Positions 56,028 through 64,000 of a stretch of 64,000 nt of DNA are shown one piece after another; positions within the stretch are counted from its first letter, which is position 1, and each line of letters starts with the position of its first letter. A model generated the notes under the pieces. It ran no database searches and had not been told where the DNA came from. It was given only the letters and a program-made list of their open reading frames with translations. The DNA is from Aeromonas jandaei. GTDB taxonomy: Bacteria; Pseudomonadota; Gammaproteobacteria; Enterobacterales; Aeromonadaceae. The stretch lies in NCBI RefSeq assembly GCF_037890695.1, contig NZ_CP149571.1, positions 531,001-595,000 on the forward strand, given 5' to 3'. Both the position numbers and the translations under genes were made by a program.

Positions 56028-57419
56028 GTGAATGCACTGAAACGGCTATGGGCTCGCATGTGGCCCAAGGGGCTGACCGGCCAGATCATTCTGGTGGCGC
56101 TGGCGGGCTTGATCCTGATCCAGCTGCTCAGCATCCAGATCTACCGCTCGGATCGGGAGGAGGCTCTCGGCTTCGTCAATAGCCGCAACGCGATGCAGCG
56201 GATCATCTCGGTGGTGCGGCTGCTCTCCCTCTCTCCCCCCTCGCTCTACGACGAGATCCTCAAGGCGAGCCGCAGCGAAACCCTGCTGCTGCGAATTGAA
56301 GACGAGCCGATGCAACCCGACAACCGCAGCCCCCGCTTCGAGCAGCTGGTGCGCTCGCGCCTTGGCTATCCCCCCGCGCTCACTATCGAGATCAGCGCCG
56401 AGCTGAAAGAGGATGCCCAGCGCAGCAAGGCGTGGGAGCACCACGCCCGCATGATGCGGGATCGCAAGGGGCCGCCGCCACCGCGGGACATGCGGCTCTA
56501 CGGCTCCATCGAACTGCCACAGGGTGGCTGGCTGCAGTTCAGCTCGCTGGTCGACAAGGAGGCCGGCAGCTGGTCATGGCAAACCACCTTCAACCTGATG
56601 CTGGTCGCCAGTCTGGTGATCGGGCTGATGGTGCTGCTGTTTCGTCGCGCCACCCGCCCCCTCAAGCAACTGGCAGGCAACGCCGAACGATTGGGACGCG
56701 GGGAGGATATCGAGCCCCTGAAAGAGGAGGGGCCGACCGAGATCCGCGAATCAATCCAGGCCTTCAACCGGATGCACACCCGGCTCGACCGCTTCGTGCA
56801 GGACAGAACCCGGATGCTGGCCGCCATCTCCCACGATCTGCGCACCCCCATCACCAGCCTGCGCCTGCGCAGCGAGTTTCTGGCCGATGGCGAGGACAAG
56901 GATCGCATCCAGCAGACCCTGCAACAGATGGAGCAGATGCTGGCCGCCACCCTCAGCTTTGCCCGCGAAGAGGGGCAACAGGAGGCAACGCGGGAACTGG
57001 ATCTGGTCAGCCTGTTGGTCAGTCTTTGCGATGACTATGCCGATACCGGCCAGCCGGTTACCTGTCTGGCGGAAGGGAAAGAGGTCTACGCCTGCCGCGC
57101 CAACACCCTGCGCCGGGTACTGCAGAACCTGATCGGCAATGCCATCAAATACGCCGGTAGCGCCGAGGTCTCGCTGGAGCGAACTCGCAGCGAGCTGTTG
57201 ATCCGGGTCTGCGACCGCGGCCCGGGGATCGATCCGGCGCGACTGGAGGATGTCTTCAAGCCGTTCGTGCGGCTCGACGAGGCGCGCAATACCGAGTCCG
57301 GCAGCGTGGGGCTGGGCCTCTCCATCGCCCGCACCCTGGTACATCAACACGGCGGCGAGCTGACCCTGCTCAACCGGCCTGAGGGCGGACTGGAGGCAAA
57401 AATCAGCCTGCCGCTGTAA
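56028..57419 (+). CDS. EnvZ/CpxA-type sensor histidine kinase
   Basis: 463 residues, GTG start. Membrane segments near 15-35 and 188-208 enclose a periplasmic sensor of about 150 residues, followed by HAMP (LFRRATRPLKQLAGNAERLG), the phosphoacceptor H-box AISHDLRTP with His269, and an ATPase domain (NLIGNAIKYAGSAEVSLE, DRGPGIDPARLEDVF, GLGLSIART). Together with the response regulator this is an envelope or metal sensor; the signal is unknown. The divergent Spy-like Met/His-rich gene is a likely target. Confidence 0.93.
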   Translation: MNALKRLWARMWPKGLTGQIILVALAGLILIQLLSIQIYRSDREEALGFVNSRNAMQRIISVVRLLSLSPPSLYDEILKASRSETLLLRIEDEPMQPDNRSPRFEQLVRSRLGYPPALTIEISAELKEDAQRSKAWEHHARMMRDRKGPPPPRDMRLYGSIELPQGGWLQFSSLVDKEAGSWSWQTTFNLMLVASLVIGLMVLLFRRATRPLKQLAGNAERLGRGEDIEPLKEEGPTEIRESIQAFNRMHTRLDRFVQDRTRMLAAISHDLRTPITSLRLRSEFLADGEDKDRIQQTLQQMEQMLAATLSFAREEGQQEATRELDLVSLLVSLCDDYADTGQPVTCLAEGKEVYACRANTLRRVLQNLIGNAIKYAGSAEVSLERTRSELLIRVCDRGPGIDPARLEDVFKPFVRLDEARNTESGSVGLGLSIARTLVHQHGGELTLLNRPEGGLEAKISLPL

Positions 57420-57558
57420 GCCGTCACGGTATGAGTCCTGCTCGTTACCGCAATGCTGCCATCATGTAAACTTCATCGCCAGATCGCTTGTTCTTCCTCG
57501 TTGAAGGCAGTAATAATCGGCGTCTACAGACAGTGGCTGGCAATGGATTGGAGCAGGG

Positions 57559-58971
57559 ATGGCTTCTTCTCGGATTGGACAAGCGTTCAGGGCAGGGTGC
57601 GGTTTTCTGCTGCTCATTATTGCCCTGTACGCCTCGGGAAAAGAGCCTGAACAGCCCCTCGTCATCACCAACTCCAAGGCGTGGCAGCCCTTCTCCTATA
57701 TCAATGAGTCGGGCCAACCCGATGGCCTGCTGATCGACCTCTGGCGCGAATATGCTCGCGTCACCGGCCAGAAGATCGAGTTCCGGCTGGTCGATTGGCA
57801 ACACTCTCTCGACCTGCTGCACGAAGGGAAGGCCGATGTACATGCCGGGCTGCTCTGGTCACCGGAGCGCGACAAGCTGTTCGACTATGGCCTCCCCCTC
57901 GCCCAGCTCGACTCCCAGCTCTTCTTTTCCAACGAGCTACGCGGCACTGATGTCCACTACTACCTGCTCCATGAGACCGTCGGCGTTGTCGCTGGCGGTT
58001 ATGAAGAGTACTACGCCAGGCGCTACTTCCCGGGCACCAAACTGCAGACCTTCGATGACAACGACACCCTGCTGGCAGCGGCCTTTCGGGGCGATATAAA
58101 GGCCTTTATCGCCGATCTGCAGGTCGCCAACTTCTATATCTATACCTCGGCAGATCCGACCCGCTTTATTCCGGTGCGCCACCTCTATACCGACCAGATC
58201 CGCTTTGCCGTCAAGAAAGGGGATCTCGCCCTGCTGGCCAAGCTCGAAGAGGGATTCGCCAAGATAAAGGAGAGTGACCGGGAGCGGATCATCCGCAAAT
58301 GGATGCATGTCGAGACCGTCTACCCCATCCATCTCGGCCCCTGGCTACTGCTGGCGGCGGGCCTCATCATGGTGGCTTATATCGTGCAGCTGCGCCGGGC
58401 TGTCGCCAATCGCACGGCTGAGCTGAGCCGCGCCAATGCCCGCCTCGAAAAGCTGGCCAGCACTGATCCGCTGACGGGCCTCCTCAACCGGCGCGCCTTT
58501 ATCCCGTCACTGGAGCAGCAGCTGACCAGCGGCACACCCTGCGCTCTGCTGCTGTTCGACGTGGATCATTTCAAGGAGACCAACGATAAATTCGGCCACA
58601 ACGTGGGCGACAAACTGCTGGAAAAACTGGCCGAATGCATAGCCATCATCTTGCCGGAGCAGAGTCTGTTTGCACGCATTGGTGGTGAGGAGTTTTGCGT
58701 CCTGCTGCCGAGCGATAACCTGCAGGCGACCGGATTGTGGGCGGCATGCCTCTGTCAGGAAGCCAATAAAGAGCGGCTGGAGACCACACTGGGTGAGGTC
58801 ACCCTCTCCATCAGCACAGGAGCAGTCTGGATTTCAGCCGGGGAGAGTATCGACACCGATCAGCTGCTGCGACAGGCAGACCAGCTGATGTATCAAGCCA
58901 AAGCCAATGGTCGCAACACCTGGCAGGCAGCACCATATCAGGCAACGGCCAACCCGATGGATGCCCAATAA
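57559..58971 (+). CDS. Binding-protein-GGDEF receptor (SBP_bac_3 plus diguanylate cyclase)
   Basis: 470 residues. Signal/anchor near 10-28, a family-3 solute-binding domain outside the membrane (about 30-255: ITNSKAWQPFSYINESGQPDGLLIDLWREYARVTGQ), a membrane helix near 260-278, a coiled coil, and a GGDEF domain (DPLTGLLNRRAFIPSL, LLFDVDHFKETNDKFGH, RIGGEEF at about 375-379). I see no RxxD site upstream of GGEEF. It links periplasmic ligand binding to cyclic di-GMP production. Ligand unknown, an amino acid is plausible. Confidence 0.9.
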   Translation: MASSRIGQAFRAGCGFLLLIIALYASGKEPEQPLVITNSKAWQPFSYINESGQPDGLLIDLWREYARVTGQKIEFRLVDWQHSLDLLHEGKADVHAGLLWSPERDKLFDYGLPLAQLDSQLFFSNELRGTDVHYYLLHETVGVVAGGYEEYYARRYFPGTKLQTFDDNDTLLAAAFRGDIKAFIADLQVANFYIYTSADPTRFIPVRHLYTDQIRFAVKKGDLALLAKLEEGFAKIKESDRERIIRKWMHVETVYPIHLGPWLLLAAGLIMVAYIVQLRRAVANRTAELSRANARLEKLASTDPLTGLLNRRAFIPSLEQQLTSGTPCALLLFDVDHFKETNDKFGHNVGDKLLEKLAECIAIILPEQSLFARIGGEEFCVLLPSDNLQATGLWAACLCQEANKERLETTLGEVTLSISTGAVWISAGESIDTDQLLRQADQLMYQAKANGRNTWQAAPYQATANPMDAQ

Positions 58972-59001
58972 AAACGGCCGCCATCGGATGATGGCGGCCG
59001 T
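58972..59001 (-). terminator. Terminator of the TonB-dependent receptor gene
   Basis: A perfect 12-bp stem ACGGCCGCCATC/GATGGCGGCCGT with a four-base loop; on the minus strand it is followed by TTTTATTGG. It is directly after the receptor stop. Confidence 0.88.
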
Positions 59002-59016
59002 GAGGCATTATGTCTG

Positions 59017-60969
59017 TCAGAAGTTGTAGGTGACACCCAGATTGTAGCGGCGGCCATCCAGCACTGTGCCATAGCTGCTGTAATCCACCGTCTTGTCGAA
59101 CAGGTTGTAGACCCCGGCGGTCAGCTCGAGATGCTTGTTGGCCTTGTAGACCAGCCCCATGTCAAAGAAGGTGTAGGAAGGAGTCCCCTCCGCCATCTTG
59201 ACCCGGCTCAGGTACTCGGAAGTCTCGCCACGGAAGTTGACCCGCGACCAGAGGTTGAGCTCCTCGGTGGTCTGCCAGTCTACGCTGCCGTTGACCATGT
59301 GGCGTGGCATCTGGTTGAGGGCATTCCCCGCCAGCGGGCCACTCTTCTGCTCGGACTGGGTAAAGGTATAGCTGCCGCTGACCGACCACTTGTCGTTGAT
59401 CACCCAATCCATCATGCTCTCTACGCCACGCATGTTCGCCTTGTCGACGTTGACCCGATCACTGATGAAGTCATAGCTGTGGCCATTGAGAGTACAGACC
59501 GGATCGCTCTTGCTGGTGCAGCGACGAACTTCGGAGATCTTGTTCTTGAAGTCGGTGTTGAACAGGGTCACCCCGGCATTGAAGCCCTGATGGCCATTCC
59601 AGAGCAGGCCAATCTCTTCACTCACGCTGGTCTCGGGTTTGAGCTCCGGGTTGCCGACCAGCATCCCATCAAGACTGCCACCACCGGTAACCTGACCCCA
59701 GTTGGCCGCAGACATCCGCAAGTCCGGCGAGCGATAACCGGTCGATACACCCCCTTTCAGGGTCCAGCTATCATCCAGATGCCAGACACCGTAGAGGCGC
59801 GGGCTCCAGTGAGAGCCGTAGTTCTGATCCCGATCCATGCGGGCGCCCCCTGTCAGGGCAAAGCTGTCAGTGAGTGACCACTCATCCTCGACAAACATCG
59901 CCCAGCTCCAGCGGGTAAGCTGTGTGGCCGGATTGGCCACTTTCAGGTTATTACCCTGATCATGCAGATCCTCATAGCGATACTGACCACCGACGCTCAG
60001 GTAGTGATCCCCCAGAATGAACTGGGTGTGGGTATCGGCGATGGTGTTGGTGAGCTCCATCTTGCGGCCGGGGTTGGTGTTGGTCTCCTGCTGCAGATAG
60101 CTGCTGGAAGAGCCGAAATCATACTGGCCATCATGGGTCAGCGCATAGTTGGTGCGCTCATAGCGGTTAAGGCTATCCTTCGCCTTGGCATCCAGCGAGT
60201 TGCCTGCCGTGCGATCCCGATCCTGCAAGCTGCGGCTGGCTTCCAGATCGAAGCGGTTGTGCTCGTCAGGCTTGAAGCTGAGCACGGCAGTACCGCTGCG
60301 GGTCTCCTGCTCGGCAAAGCCCTGGGTAAACTTATCCTCGCCACGATGGGCCAGCTGACCATTGAAGCGCAGCCCCAACACGCCATCGATCAGTGAACCT
60401 GCGGTATAGGCATCGGTCTGGAAGCTGTTGCCGGCATCTTTGTTCTCCTGAAAGGTCGAATCAGCGTGAACCGAGCCCTGCCAAGCCAGAGCGGTAGTCT
60501 TGCGGGTAATCACGTTAATCACGCCACCCATGGCATCTGAACCATAACGGGATGACATAGGGCCACGCACGACCTCAATCCGCTCGATTGCCTGTAGCGG
60601 CGGTAACCAGCCCTGCTCGATACCGGGTCCATCGCTATTGGGGCGGGTACCACGGCTATCCACCTTTTTGCCATCAACCAGCATCAGGGTGTATTTCGAG
60701 CCCATACCGCGAATGCTGATATCACTGCTGCTGCCACCACCGGTCACTACCACACCGGGGACATCCTTCAGGGCGTCAGTCACATCGCGATAGGCGCGCT
60801 TCTCCAGCTGTTCGCGAGTAATGACGGAGATAGAGGCTGCGGAATCCTCGATTTTTTGCTGAAAACCCGAGGCGGTGACAACCATCACTTCCTGTTCGGA
60901 AGCTACGGCGTGAATAGAGAGAAGAGAACCGATCAGCAAGGCAAGCTTGCTTGGTTGTATTGTTGTCAT
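59017..60969 (-). CDS. TonB-dependent siderophore receptor (FepA/IrgA-like)
   Basis: 650 residues from ATG 60969. Signal peptide ends near AVASEQ; the TonB box is EVMVVTA right after. The plug domain has DVTDALKDVPGVVVTGGG, ISIRGMGSKYTLMLVDGKK and RPNSDGPGIEQGWLPPLQAIERIEVVRGPMSSRYGSDAMGGVINVITRK, which fits the IrgA/FepA catecholate receptor group. The barrel ends LGVTYNF. It imports ferric siderophore; ligand is not certain. A Fur box lies upstream. The longer frame to 60990 starts before a poor context; MTTIQPSK is the usual start. It sits next to an rRNA operon. Confidence 0.9.
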   Translation of the reverse strand: MTTIQPSKLALLIGSLLSIHAVASEQEVMVVTASGFQQKIEDSAASISVITREQLEKRAYRDVTDALKDVPGVVVTGGGSSSDISIRGMGSKYTLMLVDGKKVDSRGTRPNSDGPGIEQGWLPPLQAIERIEVVRGPMSSRYGSDAMGGVINVITRKTTALAWQGSVHADSTFQENKDAGNSFQTDAYTAGSLIDGVLGLRFNGQLAHRGEDKFTQGFAEQETRSGTAVLSFKPDEHNRFDLEASRSLQDRDRTAGNSLDAKAKDSLNRYERTNYALTHDGQYDFGSSSSYLQQETNTNPGRKMELTNTIADTHTQFILGDHYLSVGGQYRYEDLHDQGNNLKVANPATQLTRWSWAMFVEDEWSLTDSFALTGGARMDRDQNYGSHWSPRLYGVWHLDDSWTLKGGVSTGYRSPDLRMSAANWGQVTGGGSLDGMLVGNPELKPETSVSEEIGLLWNGHQGFNAGVTLFNTDFKNKISEVRRCTSKSDPVCTLNGHSYDFISDRVNVDKANMRGVESMMDWVINDKWSVSGSYTFTQSEQKSGPLAGNALNQMPRHMVNGSVDWQTTEELNLWSRVNFRGETSEYLSRVKMAEGTPSYTFFDMGLVYKANKHLELTAGVYNLFDKTVDYSSYGTVLDGRRYNLGVTYNF

Positions 60970-61129
60970 GATTTGGCCTGAACGTTTCAAGTAGGAAAGT
61001 GGCGTATTCCCTTACTTCACTCGTTACAAGACCCGGCCTCCTGCCGGGGACGGTGATTAATAAATGCTTATTTGAAACGCAACTTATTAATCGGTCTGGA
61101 TTGTAACGACCAGGACACGTTCAATCAAA

Positions 61130-61149
61130 CAATAATCATTATCATTTGA
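61130..61149. promoter_or_regulatory. Fur box of the TonB-dependent receptor
   Basis: On the minus strand TCAAATGATAATGATTATTG matches the Fur consensus GATAATGATAATCATTATC in its core (one hexamer perfect, the inverted one 5 of 6). It lies 160 bases upstream of the ATG and should repress the gene when iron is plentiful. Confidence 0.75.
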
Positions 61150-61303
61150 GTTATAGTAGTTAAACCTGCTCAGACGCGAAGCATAAGGCGAGATGGTTTA
61201 TAACATCATGATTTGTAATGATAAGTTTACTTATAGGAGAGATTGGCAGGAGCAGGTTGCAAACCTGTGCTGATAACGACAGCCAGATGCCTGGATTTCA
61301 GGC

Positions 61304-61334
61304 AATAAAAAACCCCGCTCGATGAGCGGGGTTC
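61304..61334 (-). terminator. Terminator of the rRNA operon
   Basis: AACCCCGCTC pairs with GAGCGGGGTT around GAT; on the minus strand TTTTTTATTG follows. It is 11 bases after the 5S 3' end. Confidence 0.9.
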
Positions 61335-61344
61335 TTAAATTGGG

Positions 61345-61462
61345 AGCCTGGCAGTGTCCTACTCTCGCATGGCGAATGCCACACTACCATCGGCGCTACC
61401 GCGTTTCACTTCTGAGTTCGGCATGGGATCAGGTGGTTCCACGGCGCTATTGCCGCCAGGCA
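61345..61462 (-). rRNA. rrf: 5S ribosomal RNA
   Basis: On the minus strand it starts TGCCTGGCGGC and ends near CTGCCAGGC, giving the terminal helix, with the conserved CCACCTGATCCCATGCCGAAC and AGTAGG segments between. About 118 bases; ends are set by the helix. Confidence 0.95.
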
Positions 61463-61578
61463 AATTCTTAATCTAGAAAGCTGACGTGAATAACGAAATG
61501 CCTGTTGGCTTCGCTATCACTGAATTTGAGTAGTTCGTTCATTCGCTACAAGGCCCAGAACACTTCTTGGGTGTTGTA

Positions 61579-64000
<2,422 letters not shown>

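Overview
The window reads as a chromosomal stretch of a GC-rich gammaproteobacterium, most probably an Aeromonas. The basis is gene content and protein style (LptF/LptG, HolC-ValS, a recC-recB-recD operon, an SgrR regulator, an IrgA/FepA-type receptor, a Fur box and a 5S/23S rRNA pair); genus is an inference and species cannot be read from the sequence. Coding is dense, mostly GC-rich, with one obvious AT-rich island (about 38.43-39.97 kb).

Layout. 0-6.7 kb: housekeeping genes: lptG (cut by the window edge) and lptF (-), then pepA, holC and valS (+). 6.7-11.4 kb: a calcium/sodium-antiporter-family gene interrupted by an in-frame TGA and led by a convincing yybP-ykoY (manganese) riboswitch, a SieB-like membrane protein, an AraC/GyrI regulator with an AaaT-like acetyltransferase, a GrpB-family protein and two small proteins. 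11.6-19 kb: an Ala-rich repeat lipoprotein, a periplasmic binding protein, a LuxR-type regulator divergent from tyrS, a secreted lipase with an unusually short dedicated foldase, an exported protein and a thioesterase. 19-24.8 kb: sgrR with a divergent 58-residue ORF that looks like SgrT, a MetJ-box-controlled O-acetylhomoserine sulfhydrylase, a GST and two membrane proteins. 24.8-33.7 kb: a Cache diguanylate cyclase and a probable organophosphorus uptake operon (binding protein, alkaline-phosphatase-superfamily hydrolase, two permeases, ATPase, then a HAD phosphatase) divergent from a GntR/UTRA regulator, plus an XRE regulator.

33.7-40 kb: an intergenic region with an orphan + strand terminator (candidate small RNA), dcuC, a beta-barrel outer-membrane protein with a near-consensus promoter, a PAS-GGDEF protein, an 83-bp MITE-like inverted repeat, and the AT-rich island holding one membrane/pentapeptide-repeat reading frame split by a single TGA. 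40-49 kb: recC-recB-recD. 49-61 kb: DoxX, pirin and a small exported protein divergent from a YhaJ-like LysR regulator; an exported helical protein; a chemoreceptor; a Spy-like Met/His-rich periplasmic protein divergent from an OmpR-type two-component system; a binding-protein-GGDEF fusion; and a Fur-controlled TonB-dependent receptor. 61.3-64 kb: 5S rRNA and most of a 23S rRNA on the minus strand.

Most noteworthy: (1) the riboswitch-led antiporter, probably a manganese exporter, carrying a nonsense codon; (2) the SgrT-like ORF next to sgrR; (3) the phosphorus-scavenging operon with a perfect palindromic operator candidate; (4) the split pentapeptide-repeat membrane protein; (5) the foldase lacking the usual N-terminal mini-domain. 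All identifications are from reading the sequence and remembered family features; no database search was run.
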